From contig JBOHNR010000002.1 in NCBI GenBank assembly GCA_050730755.1, forward strand, positions 1-64,000: DNA of 64,000 bases, in the 5' to 3' direction. The number at the start of each line of letters is the position of its first letter. Position 1 is the first letter of the stretch. A program made the translations under genes and the position numbers. Origin of the DNA: CAVPPA01 sp050730755. Its GTDB lineage: Bacteria > Patescibacteriota > Saccharimonadia > Saccharimonadales > UBA4665. The notes under the pieces were generated by a model. The model was not told where the DNA came from. It was given only the letters and a program-made list of their open reading frames with translations, and ran no database searches. Of this stretch, positions 1 through 8,748 are shown piece after piece.

Positions 1-90
1 GTGTTTGGGCCTACCATCGTCCACATGAAGCAACGATACAGCCGGCTCCACCGGTTGACCCGGAAAACTAACATTCATATCAGTATTCAT
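1..90 (-). CDS. Hypothetical protein, 5' part only (runs off the window)
   Basis: An open frame begins with ATG at 90 on the minus strand and stays open to the window edge, giving 30 residues that start MNTDMNVSFPGQ. The visible part is polar with no recognisable motif. Upstream (91-289) is non-coding and divergent from the next gene, as expected for a real 5' end. No function can be assigned from this fragment. Confidence 0.4.
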   Translation of the reverse strand, partial: MNTDMNVSFPGQPVEPAVSLLHVDDGRPKH

Positions 91-272
91 GATAACTCAT
101 CTAATATTGGATTAACAACCTAAAAAAGAGCTGAATTGAAAGAGATAATCCAGCCTATATATTATGATAACCCTATAATACTAGCTATAATATACTAATA
201 TAACAGTCGATAATTTATTAAAAATACGGCTAACCTAATGAGCGAAGATTAGGTAACTGATTAAGCAAACCT

Positions 273-278
273 TATAAT
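273..278 (+). promoter_or_regulatory. -10 box of the 290 gene
   Basis: Perfect TATAAT with 11 nt to the ATG at 290, so the leader would be about 5 nt. No convincing -35 is seen. A 7-bp inverted repeat (ACCTAAT 233-239, ATTAGGT 248-254) lies just upstream and could be an operator or a weak hairpin. Confidence 0.5.
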
Positions 279-289
279 AATTTAAAGTT

Positions 290-1051
290 ATGACGACGAG
301 ACTCTTAGTCGATAAGATAAAACCCGCTCAAGGTTTTTCGTATATGCTGCACTTAGGCTTGGTGTTGCTTTTGCCGATCATAACGCTTATTTTAGTTAAA
401 CTGCAAGGCGGTTTTGTTCAGCTGGCTCTAAGTCTAATTTTGTTAAGTAAATGGCGTATGTTAGCTGTCAGACCCCGCTTTTGGCCAGCCAGTATCCGTG
501 CGAATGCGGTTGATATTATTGTTGGCTTGTCGGTCGTTTTATTCATGGCAAATAGTCTTAATGGCTATTTGCAGCTGTTGTGGGCCTCTTTATATGCTGT
601 CTGGCTATTAGCCATCAAACCTGCCACTGGTACTCTAATGGTTGCCACTCAAGCTATGGTTGGTCAATTATGCGGCTTAATGGCGCTTTTTTTGGTCTGG
701 TCAGCAGGTCCTTTATACGGCTTAATTTTTGTTTCTGGCATCATCTGCTATCTGTCAGCTAGGCATTACTTTGATGAATTTGATGAACCTTACGCTAAGT
801 TACTTTCTTATTTGTGGGCTTATTTCGGCGCAGCACTTGTCTGGGTACTGGGCCATTGGCTGTTATTTTACGGTGTTATTGCTCAGCCAACGCTAATTTT
901 GAGCTTAGTGGGTTACGGACTGGCCGTACTCTATTATTTTGATCACACTAACCGCTTAAATAGCAGTTTACGACGACAGTTTTTATTTGTTATGGCAGCT
1001 AGCCTGATCGTCATTTTGGTATTTTCCGATTGGGTTAATAAAGTAGTATGA
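290..1051 (+). CDS. Polytopic membrane protein, unknown function
   Basis: 253 residues, very hydrophobic, with roughly 7-8 predicted membrane segments spread over the whole chain and only short polar loops. I recognise no catalytic motif or family signature. The start is the ATG placed just behind a TATAAT box. It ends in TGA 12 nt before the HtrA-like protease gene, with which it may be co-transcribed. The function is unknown; a transporter-like or envelope protein is possible, but nothing in the sequence decides this. Confidence 0.7.
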   Translation: MTTRLLVDKIKPAQGFSYMLHLGLVLLLPIITLILVKLQGGFVQLALSLILLSKWRMLAVRPRFWPASIRANAVDIIVGLSVVLFMANSLNGYLQLLWASLYAVWLLAIKPATGTLMVATQAMVGQLCGLMALFLVWSAGPLYGLIFVSGIICYLSARHYFDEFDEPYAKLLSYLWAYFGAALVWVLGHWLLFYGVIAQPTLILSLVGYGLAVLYYFDHTNRLNSSLRRQFLFVMAASLIVILVFSDWVNKVV

Positions 1052-1062
1052 AGGGTTAAAAT

Positions 1063-2397
1063 ATGTCAAAAGATACTGAAACCTCTGACAGCAACGAGCA
1101 AATTGATAATAAGGAACACTCAGTTAGCTCAACTTCATCGTTACCGTATATGAGCCGGCTACCGGCTGTCGATTTTCTCAGGAGCAAGTGGCCGGCTCAG
1201 AAACCTCAATTGACTAACATAGTTCCAAAAATCTTCATCGTAATCATTGTCTGTGTAGTGGTCGGTTTCGGGGCTGGCTGGCTAGGCGCCGGTTTTCGAT
1301 CAAACCCTAGTAATAATGAAATCTTTAATGGCACGTTAAGCCCGCAAAAGGAAGTTGTTACAAGCGAGAGTCAGCTGATTACGAGTATTGCTCAAACGGT
1401 CGGGCCGAGCGTTGTATCAGTTAATGTGACGTCGACAACTTCCAGCCCTAACGCTAATGGTCTTCTTGGGCTGGAAGGACTACCAGAAACCGAGCAAAGC
1501 GCTGGTACCGGCATCATTCTAACCTCGGCTGGCCTGGTTATCACAAATCGACACGTTGTGCCCGAGGGAACAACCAGTGTTAGTGTAACGTTATCTGATG
1601 GTTCGCAGCTTAATAATGTTTCGGTACTGGGTGAAACAAGCCAAAACAGCAGTTTGGACATTGCCTTTTTAAAAATCAATAATCCTGATGGCCACACTTT
1701 AATCCCGGCCGTACTGGGCAATTCATCATCGGTCCAAGTCGGCGAAAGCGTCGTGGCCATTGGTAATGCTCTAGGTCAATATCAGAATACCGTAACCTCT
1801 GGTATTATCTCGGGATATGGGCGAAGTGTGCAGGCCAGTGATGCGAATAGCAGCCAAGGTACTGAAAACTTGGAGGATCTATTTCAAACTGATGCGGCCA
1901 TTAACGAAGGTAACTCAGGCGGCCCGTTGGTTAATATGAACGGCCAAGTGATTGGTATTAATACGGCTATCGCCAGTGGTGCCCAGAATATCGGCTTTGC
2001 CATACCTATCAATGACGTTAAAGGTTTGATTCAACAGGTGGAGAGTACTGGTAAACTCCAGCAGCCTTACCTTGGTGTCTATTACATCCCTTTAACTAGC
2101 GACTTAGCCCAACAATATAATTTAAGCGTAAGTCGAGGGGCTTGGATTCCACCCTCCTCAGTTCTTGGCCAAGATCCAATTATTGCTGGCGGCCCGGCGG
2201 CCAACGCCGGTCTGAAAGGCGGCGATATTATCACTCAAGTTGGTGGCACCTCCGTCGACCAAAATAACAGCCTGACAGCCTTGATTAATCAAGATCAGGT
2301 TGGTCAAACTGTTAATTTGACTGTCATTAGGAAGGGCAAGACTATCCACGTCAATGTTACTTTGGCGGCCGAGCCGGCTGGTAGTACCAGCAGCTAA
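1063..2397 (+). CDS. HtrA/DegP-type S1C serine protease with PDZ domain
   Basis: 444 residues. A polar cytoplasmic N-terminus of about 60 residues is followed by one membrane anchor (about 68-92), a trypsin-like domain (about 110-325) and one C-terminal PDZ domain (about 335-435). The triad is visible as His164 in TNRHVV, Asp199 in SLDIAFLKI and Ser285 in EGNSGGPLV. HtrA proteases degrade or refold misfolded proteins outside the membrane. The anchored single-PDZ layout resembles Gram-positive and actinobacterial HtrA. The gene follows the 290 membrane protein by 12 nt and converges on prmC, overlapping its 3' end by 4 nt. Confidence 0.93.
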   Translation: MSKDTETSDSNEQIDNKEHSVSSTSSLPYMSRLPAVDFLRSKWPAQKPQLTNIVPKIFIVIIVCVVVGFGAGWLGAGFRSNPSNNEIFNGTLSPQKEVVTSESQLITSIAQTVGPSVVSVNVTSTTSSPNANGLLGLEGLPETEQSAGTGIILTSAGLVITNRHVVPEGTTSVSVTLSDGSQLNNVSVLGETSQNSSLDIAFLKINNPDGHTLIPAVLGNSSSVQVGESVVAIGNALGQYQNTVTSGIISGYGRSVQASDANSSQGTENLEDLFQTDAAINEGNSGGPLVNMNGQVIGINTAIASGAQNIGFAIPINDVKGLIQQVESTGKLQQPYLGVYYIPLTSDLAQQYNLSVSRGAWIPPSSVLGQDPIIAGGPAANAGLKGGDIITQVGGTSVDQNNSLTALINQDQVGQTVNLTVIRKGKTIHVNVTLAAEPAGSTSS

Positions 2398-3230
2398 GGC
2401 AGTCTAGCAAATAGCTGAATAAAGTCTTCTGTTCTTTGAAGTCCGAAATCGTTATCTTTGGCTATAGAGATAAGGTCTGAATGCTGGGGAGGCATCGACT
2501 CGGTTAGAAGAAAAATTGGGACTTGACCATATTTTTTTAAATGTTTAAACAATTCTCGATAGATATCAAGGCCGTCCTGGCCACCAAAAATAGCAATCCG
2601 TGGCTCCCTAAGTGCCGCTGGGTTAATTTGGAAGCTATCTGGTACATAGGGCAAATTACATAAAAGAACCAAAGTCTTTGGCTGAATAGCGGCGAGAGGT
2701 TCTAGCAAATCACCCTCCAAGAACTTAACCCGGGCTTTAAGCCTGAGAGCGTTTCTTCTAGCCACAACGAGGCAGTTTCGGTCAATATCCGTAGCTATAA
2801 CATGAGCCCAGGGAAGTTCAAGCTTGCAGGTGATCGACAAAGCGCCAGAACCCGTTCCAATATCGGCAATGATTGTCTTTTTAGGCAGCGACAAACCTTT
2901 CACTAGCTCAATCATCGATTCTGACTCTGGCCGAGGTTCAAGCACCTGATGGTTAATATAGAACTCCCGCCCGTAAAATTCGGTCTTATGGCGGATATAA
3001 GCTATTGGCTCGTGCTCGATCCGCCTATGGATTTGTTTATCTAACTTTTGAAGAGTTTTGGTCTTTAGGGTCCTTTCCGGATGCGCCAGTAGCAGACTGC
3101 GGTTTATGCCAGTAGCATCTTCCAAGAGTACCTGGCAATCAAGTCTGGCGGTAGCGATGCCAGCTTTTTGGAGCTGGCTGGTAGCGCTTTTCAGCCAATC
3201 ACCGATCGTAAGTAATGAGCTCGCGTTCAT
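2394..3230 (-). CDS. prmC: Release factor glutamine methyltransferase PrmC
   Basis: 278 residues from the ATG at 3230. A further upstream start at 3260 is possible but would only lengthen the overlap with prfA. PrmC methylates the Gln of the GGQ motif in RF1 and RF2. There is an N-terminal helical domain and a Rossmann methylase domain with SAM motif DIGTGSGALS (about 123-132) and the typical LEPRPESE segment (97-104). The substrate-binding NPPY motif reads NLPY (192-195), a notable substitution. It follows prfA with a 32-bp overlap, the usual prfA-prmC coupling. Confidence 0.9.
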   Translation of the reverse strand: MNASSLLTIGDWLKSATSQLQKAGIATARLDCQVLLEDATGINRSLLLAHPERTLKTKTLQKLDKQIHRRIEHEPIAYIRHKTEFYGREFYINHQVLEPRPESESMIELVKGLSLPKKTIIADIGTGSGALSITCKLELPWAHVIATDIDRNCLVVARRNALRLKARVKFLEGDLLEPLAAIQPKTLVLLCNLPYVPDSFQINPAALREPRIAIFGGQDGLDIYRELFKHLKKYGQVPIFLLTESMPPQHSDLISIAKDNDFGLQRTEDFIQLFARLP

Positions 3231-4257
3231 AAGTCTGAAGTCTCTCGACCAAGTCGTCAATTTCGCCGTTTAGGGCACTAGGAATATTACTGCGTGAATA
3301 ACCAATCCGGTGATCGGTAATACGATCTTGAGGAAAGTTGTAGGTCCGGATTTTTTCGCTTCGATCGCCGGAGCCTATCAACTTTTTTCGGGCATCAGAC
3401 AATTGTTTTTGTTCTTCTTCAAGCTTCAAGTTTAGTAAACGGGCGCGCAAGACCCCCAGTGCCATATCTTTATTTTTGATTTGTGATTTTTCGTCTTGGC
3501 AGGTGACGACAATTCCAGTCGGCAAATGGGTAATACGAACCGCTGAGTCAGTCGTGTTGACGCTCTGGCCGCCATGCCCCGACGAACGATAAACGTCTAT
3601 CCGAAGGTCATTCGGTGATATCTCGACATCGGTTTCCTCAGCTTCAGGTAAGACGGCTACAGTTACCGTTGAAGTGTGTATACGGCCCTGGCTTTCGGTT
3701 ACGGGTACTCTTTGGACACGGTGGACACCAGCCTCGAATTTCAAGTTTTTGTAAGCATCGACCCCATGGATGGCAAAAATAATTTCTTTATAGCCACCTG
3801 CTTCACCAGGCGAATCTGTAATAATCTCAGTACTATACTGATGAGTTTCAGCCCAACGGCTATACATTCGATACAAATCACCCGCGAAAAGACTGGCTTC
3901 ATCGCCTCCAGCGGCGCCTCGGATTTCAATAATGACGTCGCGGTCGTTGTTCGGGTCTTGGGGCGTCAAAGCTTCGATCAGTTTTTCTTCATTATCGTTC
4001 AACTTTTTTTCCAGATTTTCCAATTCACTGATAGCCATTTGCTGTAATTCGGCATCGTTATTGCTTCTTAGGGTTTCGGCTGAAGTTTTATCACGTAAAA
4101 GCGAATTATGCTCGTCGAAAAGAGCAATGACCTGCGCAAGTTCACTGCGCCTCTTGGCTAACTTAGGGTAAGTCTTGTCGCTGAAAATAGCCGGGTCCCG
4201 CAAGCGTTCCTCTAGTTCAACCATTTCGCGGCGCAAAATTTGTTCTTTCTTGTTCAT
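3199..4257 (-). CDS. prfA: Peptide chain release factor 1 (RF1)
   Basis: 352 residues, normal family length. RF1 releases the peptide at UAA and UAG. The codon-recognition tripeptide is PVT (185-187, the PxT class that marks RF1) and the catalytic GGQ is at 229-231. Residues 1-95 form the helical N-terminal domain. The gene leads a prfA-prmC unit and lies downstream of rpmE, separated from it by a terminator and its own TATAAT. RF2 is encoded elsewhere in the window, so UGA is read as stop in this organism. Confidence 0.96.
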   Translation of the reverse strand: MNKKEQILRREMVELEERLRDPAIFSDKTYPKLAKRRSELAQVIALFDEHNSLLRDKTSAETLRSNNDAELQQMAISELENLEKKLNDNEEKLIEALTPQDPNNDRDVIIEIRGAAGGDEASLFAGDLYRMYSRWAETHQYSTEIITDSPGEAGGYKEIIFAIHGVDAYKNLKFEAGVHRVQRVPVTESQGRIHTSTVTVAVLPEAEETDVEISPNDLRIDVYRSSGHGGQSVNTTDSAVRITHLPTGIVVTCQDEKSQIKNKDMALGVLRARLLNLKLEEEQKQLSDARKKLIGSGDRSEKIRTYNFPQDRITDHRIGYSRSNIPSALNGEIDDLVERLQTYERELITYDR

Positions 4258-4269
4258 TGTCTGGTGGAA

Positions 4270-4275
4270 ATTATA
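4270..4275 (-). promoter_or_regulatory. -10 box of prfA
   Basis: TATAAT on the minus strand, 12 nt before the prfA ATG, so the predicted leader is only about 5 nt. It lies directly after the rpmE terminator. The -35 region is weak. Confidence 0.55.
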
Positions 4276-4280
4276 TAAAC

Positions 4281-4317
4281 AAAAACCACTGCACGAACTT
4301 AGATGACAATGGTTTTT
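4281..4317 (-). terminator. Intrinsic terminator of rpmE
   Basis: On the minus strand, AAAAACCATTG pairs with CAGTGGTTTTT (11 bp, one G-U) around a 15-nt loop and ends in a T run. On the plus strand the stem contains a C-A mismatch, so it should act mainly on minus-strand transcripts coming from rpmE. Confidence 0.7.
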
Positions 4318-4332
4318 TAACCGAGAATATAT

Positions 4333-4689
4333 CTAATCGTTACCATTATCTTCGGACGTTTCTTTGGCAGCAACTTTCTCGGCTTTAGCAGCTCGTCGTT
4401 TAGCTTGCTTCTTAGCGCTTGCTGTTCGGCCCTCGCGGGCGGCCAAGCCTGCAGCTGTTCGAGCTTTAAACTTATCAACCCGACCCTCGATGTCGATTAT
4501 ACGCTCTTCGCCAGTGAAGAAGGGGTGCGAACTGCTGCTGATATGAACTTTAACTAGCGGGTACTCGGTGCCGTCCAGACTGATAGTATTAGTCGTAGCT
4601 ACAGTTGAACGCGTCAAATAAGTCGTGTTGGTATTAAGGTCTTGAAACACGACTAAACGATAATTATTAGGATGCAAGTCTTTCTTCAT
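4333..4689 (-). CDS. rpmE2: 50S ribosomal protein bL31, type B-like, with basic tail
   Basis: 118 residues from the ATG at 4689, which gives the canonical N-terminus MKKDLHPNNYRLVVFQD; an earlier ATG at 4728 lies upstream of the promoter and is rejected. The first 80 or so residues match bL31 type B, including SSSHPFFTG and the region around VDKFKAR. No zinc-binding cysteines are present, consistent with the Zn-free paralogue. The last 40 residues are an Ala/Lys/Arg/Glu-rich extension absent from most L31 proteins. It is transcribed from a strong divergent promoter opposite rpsB. Confidence 0.9.
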   Translation of the reverse strand: MKKDLHPNNYRLVVFQDLNTNTTYLTRSTVATTNTISLDGTEYPLVKVHISSSSHPFFTGEERIIDIEGRVDKFKARTAAGLAAREGRTASAKKQAKRRAAKAEKVAAKETSEDNGND

Positions 4690-4699
4690 AACTTCGAAG

Positions 4700-4728
4700 A
4701 TTGTATCTGTTTCAGAGTAAAATGTCAA
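4700..4728 (-). promoter_or_regulatory. Strong promoter of rpmE
   Basis: Minus strand: consensus TTGACA (4728-4723), a 17-bp spacer and TACAAT (4705-4700). The start site should fall near 4693, leaving about 4 nt before the ATG at 4689. Confidence 0.75.
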
Positions 4729-4764
4729 AGGAATACTGTTTTTTCATGAACAGTTTTAGGGTTC

Positions 4765-4793
4765 TTGCTAAGAAAAGTTCTATCTGTTATTAT
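4765..4793 (+). promoter_or_regulatory. Promoter of the rpsB operon
   Basis: TTGCTA (4765-4770), 17-bp spacer, TATTAT (4788-4793). Transcription should start near 4800, giving a 5' UTR of about 93 nt before rpsB. rpsB leaders are commonly targets of S2 autoregulation, but no specific structure was recognised here. Confidence 0.7.
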
Positions 4794-4892
4794 TGAACAG
4801 TTGTTAATTAAGCAGGTTGGGGTTTAATCCTCTTTACGATTTTTGCTTTGAAGGCATCGTAGAGCTCCCAATCGAAGAGAAAGGATTCTTAT

Positions 4893-5612
4893 ATGCCTAC
4901 AGAAGTCGATATCAAAAAACTGTTAGAGGTTGGAGCGCATTTTGGCCATAAAACCAGTCGTTGGCACCCTAAAATGGCGCCTTATATTTATGGCAAACGC
5001 AACGGCGCTCATATTATTGACCTTGTGCAAACGGTAACGGAGTTAAATAAAGCGTTGGCTTTTTTGTCCGAAACTTCAACCGCGGGCAAGCAAATTCTAA
5101 TAGTTGGCACCAAACGCCAGGCTCAAGAAATTGCCAAAAAATTGGCTGGGGAAACCAAAATGCCTTATGTCACCGAACGTTGGCTAGGTGGCATGTTAAC
5201 TAATTGGAATACAATTGGCGGCCGGGTTAAACACTTAAAAGAACTTGAAACACGCATGGCATCAGGTGAGCTAGCGAGTAAATACTCTAAACTTGAAGTT
5301 CAACGTTTTCAAGAAGAAATTGATCAACTGAACGTTTTATATAGAGGCGTTAAAGAGCTTAATGAGCACCCCGGCGCTATTATTATTTTTGATATTGTGC
5401 ACGATTCCAATGCAGTTCGTGAAGCCCGTAAAATTCATCTGCCAATAGTGGCAATAACTGATACAAATGCCGATCCAAGCCTTGTCAATTACCCAATACC
5501 CTGTAACGATGACGCCATCAAGACCCTTCAACTAATAGCTGATTACATGCAATCGGCAATAGTGGAAGGGAAGACTAAATCTAAGAAGACTGTAGATAAG
5601 GCCGTAACTTAA
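4893..5612 (+). CDS. rpsB: 30S ribosomal protein uS2
   Basis: 239 residues, normal length. It starts with the typical MPTEVDIKKLLEVGAHFGH and carries the conserved RWLGGMLTNW segment and the switch-like FDIVHDSNAVREA region. The start is fixed by the Shine-Dalgarno AGAAAGGA about 8 nt upstream. It is the first gene of the rpsB-tsf-frr-uppS-rseP run and is driven by the promoter at 4765-4793. It is located on the small subunit near the S1/mRNA exit region. Confidence 0.97.
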   Translation: MPTEVDIKKLLEVGAHFGHKTSRWHPKMAPYIYGKRNGAHIIDLVQTVTELNKALAFLSETSTAGKQILIVGTKRQAQEIAKKLAGETKMPYVTERWLGGMLTNWNTIGGRVKHLKELETRMASGELASKYSKLEVQRFQEEIDQLNVLYRGVKELNEHPGAIIIFDIVHDSNAVREARKIHLPIVAITDTNADPSLVNYPIPCNDDAIKTLQLIADYMQSAIVEGKTKSKKTVDKAVT

Positions 5613-5632
5613 ATTGTCTAAGGGGAAAAATT

Positions 5633-6229
5633 ATGGCCATAGACATCGATTTAATAAAGAGACTTAAAGACCTGACTGGCGTTGGTCTAACTGATGCCAA
5701 AACTGCTTTAGAGGAATCTAACGGTGATTTTGATAGAGCCCTCAGCGCTATGCGCAAAAAAGGACTTACAAAGGCTGAAAAAAGAGGCGAGCATGAAGCT
5801 AGGGAGGGAATTATTGGTACCTACAACCACGATAACCGGATTGGTGTTTTGGTGGAAGTTAACTGTGAGACAGCTTTTGTAGCCCGCAACGAACTTTTCA
5901 CTGACCTAGTTAAGGACATCGCTATGCATATCGCAGCATCCAATCCAGAATATGTCAGCCAGACTAGCATTCCGACTAAAATACGCCAAAAAATTACTGC
6001 TGAGTTTAACGACAAAAACGAGTCTGGAGGCAAACCAGCGGACATAGCGGCCAAGATCGTCGAAGGCCAGGTTCAAAAATATTTCTCCGAGCGATGTTTA
6101 CTTAGTCAACCGTTTGTCAAAAACCCAGATCAAACTGTTGAAGCATACCTTAAAGTTCACATTGCTCGCCTGGGCGAAAATATTGTTATTCGCCGCTTTA
6201 AACGCTTTGCGCTCGGTGAAATGGTTTAA
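5633..6229 (+). CDS. tsf: Elongation factor Ts
   Basis: 198 residues, at the short end of the family. It exchanges GDP for GTP on EF-Tu. The N-terminal UBA-like helix pair (1-45) with TGVGLTDAKTAL and the core motif VEVNCETAFVARNE are clear. The SD AGGGGAAA lies before the ATG. It sits 20 nt after rpsB. pyrH, which often separates tsf and frr, is missing here. Confidence 0.96.
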   Translation: MAIDIDLIKRLKDLTGVGLTDAKTALEESNGDFDRALSAMRKKGLTKAEKRGEHEAREGIIGTYNHDNRIGVLVEVNCETAFVARNELFTDLVKDIAMHIAASNPEYVSQTSIPTKIRQKITAEFNDKNESGGKPADIAAKIVEGQVQKYFSERCLLSQPFVKNPDQTVEAYLKVHIARLGENIVIRRFKRFALGEMV

Positions 6230-6235
6230 TGCTTT

Positions 6236-6799
6236 ATGAATCCTAGTCAGTACGTAGATAAAGTACCAGGAAAGTTAAATGGCTTAGTCTTACGTTTCCA
6301 AGATGAGCTTAAAAAAATACGGACTGGTCGAGCCCATCCGAGCATGCTGGACGGGGTCTTAGTAGCAGCTTATGGCACCCAGATGCCGCTTAACCAGATA
6401 GCCACCGTTGTAGTCCTAGAAGCGCAACTGCTCCAGATTACGCCGTTTGACCCAAATAACCTTCAGCTAATTGCCAGCGCCATTAGGAATAATCAATCCC
6501 TGGGGCTTAACCCGACCGACGATGGGCGGGTAGTCCGAGTAGCTGTTCCTTTGCTAACGGAAGAGCGTCGTCGAGACCTTACTAAGCAGGTTGGTCAAAA
6601 ACAAGAGGAGTGCATGGTCTCCCTGCGTAACGTTCGCCACGAAGCTATAAACGTTCTGGACAAAGCTAAAAGGGATAAACAGGTCAGTGAAGACGATGCC
6701 AAGCGTTTAGAACGACAAGTCGACGACTCCATGAATAAAGCCAGGGAGGCCGTTGAAAACACTGCCAAAAGCAAAGAACAAGAGATAATGACTGTTTAG
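6236..6799 (+). CDS. frr: Ribosome recycling factor
   Basis: 187 residues, full length. RRF splits post-termination ribosomes with EF-G. The conserved KIRTGRAHPSMLDG segment (about 28-41) and the C-terminal helix with DDAKRLERQVD are visible. The ATG at 6236 follows the tsf stop by 6 nt, so translation is probably coupled. Together with RF1, RF2, PrmC and Pth in this window it completes the termination and recycling set. Confidence 0.96.
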   Translation: MNPSQYVDKVPGKLNGLVLRFQDELKKIRTGRAHPSMLDGVLVAAYGTQMPLNQIATVVVLEAQLLQITPFDPNNLQLIASAIRNNQSLGLNPTDDGRVVRVAVPLLTEERRRDLTKQVGQKQEECMVSLRNVRHEAINVLDKAKRDKQVSEDDAKRLERQVDDSMNKAREAVENTAKSKEQEIMTV

Positions 6800-6831
6800 T
6801 ACGATTAGAGTTGATACAATAAAGGATAATA

Positions 6832-7530
6832 ATGCAAAACATAAATTCGAGTGTCCCAACCCATCTTGGCCTGATTCTGGATGGTAACCGGCGATGGGCC
6901 AAAGAACACGGTTTAACGGTCGCCGAAGGTCACAGGCAAGGCTACTTGAATCTTAAAACTATTACCCGGGCAGCTCTCCGCCGGGGGATAAAGTATCTTT
7001 CGGCTTATGTTTTTTCAAGCGAGAATTGGCAACGCGACAAAACCGAAGTTCGTGACATCATGAGATTACTGACTTGGGTGTTAAGGCATGAGGTCAAAGA
7101 GCTTCACAATGAAGGTATTCGCCTGCGGTTTATTGGCTCTAAAGTTAAGTTTGGAGCAGCTATGATGAGGGCGATTTTGCATGCTGAAGAGCTGACGAAG
7201 GATAACACTCGAGGTACACTGTTGCTTTGTCTCGATTACGGTGGTCAGCAGGAAATTGTCGAAGCCATTAAGCGGATTGCCTCTTCCGGTATTGATCCTG
7301 AGGACATTACGCCGGAACTGATTACCCATCATTTATACGCTCCTGATATTCCGCCTTTAGACCTTGTGATTCGAACTTCTGGCGAACAGCGCCTTAGTAA
7401 CTTTATGATTTGGGAAGCTGCTTACAGCGAGCTTAGTTTTAGTAAAACCAACTGGCCAGATTTTAGCGAGCAAGACTTGCAGGTAGCTTTAAACGACTAT
7501 GCCAAGCGCAACCGAAGGTTTGGCAGTTAA
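6832..7530 (+). CDS. uppS: Isoprenyl transferase (undecaprenyl diphosphate synthase)
   Basis: 232 residues. It condenses IPP onto FPP to make the C55 carrier used for lipid II. Family motifs: LDGNRRWAKEHG with catalytic Asp17, SSENW around 60-64 and RTSGEQRLSNF near the C-terminus. It is preceded by TACAAT at 6815-6820 and AAAGGATAAT, so it may have its own start site as well as read-through from frr. cdsA and dxr, frequent neighbours, are absent between uppS and rseP. Confidence 0.95.
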   Translation: MQNINSSVPTHLGLILDGNRRWAKEHGLTVAEGHRQGYLNLKTITRAALRRGIKYLSAYVFSSENWQRDKTEVRDIMRLLTWVLRHEVKELHNEGIRLRFIGSKVKFGAAMMRAILHAEELTKDNTRGTLLLCLDYGGQQEIVEAIKRIASSGIDPEDITPELITHHLYAPDIPPLDLVIRTSGEQRLSNFMIWEAAYSELSFSKTNWPDFSEQDLQVALNDYAKRNRRFGS

Positions 7531-7554
7531 GTGTGCGGAACTTTATAGTCTAAT

Positions 7555-8748
7555 ATGTCGACGATTTTGCTAATTGCTGGCCTAATCTTGTTTCTTGGGT
7601 TAGTCGTCGTTCACGAGTTTGGCCACTTCATTATGGCCCGTCGGGGCGGTGTGGGAGTAGAGGAATTTGGCCTAGGCTTTCCACCTCGCTTATTTAAAAA
7701 ACGGACTAAAAATGGTTGGTTGTTTACTGTTAATTTATTGCCTCTAGGCGGATTCGTAAAACTGAAAGGGGAGCATGATACTGACACTGAAAAAGGTAGC
7801 TTCGGTGCGGCTAGCGTAGCTGTAAAAACCAAAATTATGGCAGCTGGGGTAACTATGAATCTTATAGCTGCCTTTGTCCTACTAACTCTTTTGGCATTAG
7901 TTGGCATGCCTCAGTTAGTCAATAACCAGTTCACGATTAAAAGTGATTCAACGTATGTTCAGCGTGCTCAAAATTATATTTCTGTAGGGTCAGTTGAAAG
8001 CGGCTCACCGGCCGCAAAAACGGGGTTAAAGACGAACGATACCATTATGGCACTCGGTCCAGTGTCTCACTTGGTCGAGATCAAGAACATCAACAACTTA
8101 CCAACCTTAACTAAGCGATACGCTGGCCAAACGGTTGAGGTTGAATATAAGCAAAATAACTCTGGTCCCATAAAATACAAAATTATTACTCTTCGCAGCC
8201 TTGCGGTCGTTAAAGCAGCCCAGGCAGCTGGTAAGCAGATTGGTTATTTAGGAGTTAGTGTTGATGAGACTCAAACCGGTTTAAACTTGATTCGATCGAC
8301 TTGGTCAGCGCCGATCGTCTCGGCTGGGCTGATTAAGCAGTTCACAGTTTTAACCTTTGAAGGTTTAGGTAAGGCCTTAGAAGGCTTAGGTAGCACAATT
8401 GCGGGAGCGGTATCTGGTAACACCCAAGCCAGACAAGCCGGCCTAAACCAGGCTTCTTCAGAAGTCGTTGGTCCGGTTGGAATTTTCTTTGTCTTTAAAG
8501 ATGGCAGTGTGCTCGGCTATAGGTTTGTTTTGATGATCGTGGCGATATTGTCTTTAGTCCTGGCAATAATGAATATTTTGCCAATTCCGGCCCTAGACGG
8601 CGGTCGTTTATGGCTAATACTAATCACCCGGGCGATTAAAAAACCATTGAGTCCTCATCGCGAAGAAATCATCAACGCGACAGGATTTGTCTGCCTGATG
8701 TTATTAGTTGTTTTAATTACCTTTTCAGATGTCAAGAAATTTCTCTAG
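7555..8748 (+). CDS. rseP: Site-2 protease, RseP/RasP family (M50)
   Basis: 397 residues. An intramembrane zinc protease with HEFGH at 20-24 in the first membrane segment, a PDZ domain in the middle (about 130-215) and the third zinc-ligand motif NILPIPALDGGR near the C-terminus. It cleaves membrane-bound substrates such as anti-sigma factors or signal-peptide remnants; no obvious substrate is encoded nearby. The position downstream of uppS is conserved in many bacteria. It overlaps the next gene by 20 bp. Confidence 0.93.
   Translation: MSTILLIAGLILFLGLVVVHEFGHFIMARRGGVGVEEFGLGFPPRLFKKRTKNGWLFTVNLLPLGGFVKLKGEHDTDTEKGSFGAASVAVKTKIMAAGVTMNLIAAFVLLTLLALVGMPQLVNNQFTIKSDSTYVQRAQNYISVGSVESGSPAAKTGLKTNDTIMALGPVSHLVEIKNINNLPTLTKRYAGQTVEVEYKQNNSGPIKYKIITLRSLAVVKAAQAAGKQIGYLGVSVDETQTGLNLIRSTWSAPIVSAGLIKQFTVLTFEGLGKALEGLGSTIAGAVSGNTQARQAGLNQASSEVVGPVGIFFVFKDGSVLGYRFVLMIVAILSLVLAIMNILPIPALDGGRLWLILITRAIKKPLSPHREEIINATGFVCLMLLVVLITFSDVKKFL

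Noticed and set aside
3676..4047. 123-residue plus-strand frame antisense to prfA
   Set aside because: prfA carries intact PVT and GGQ motifs; the opposite frame is a shadow.
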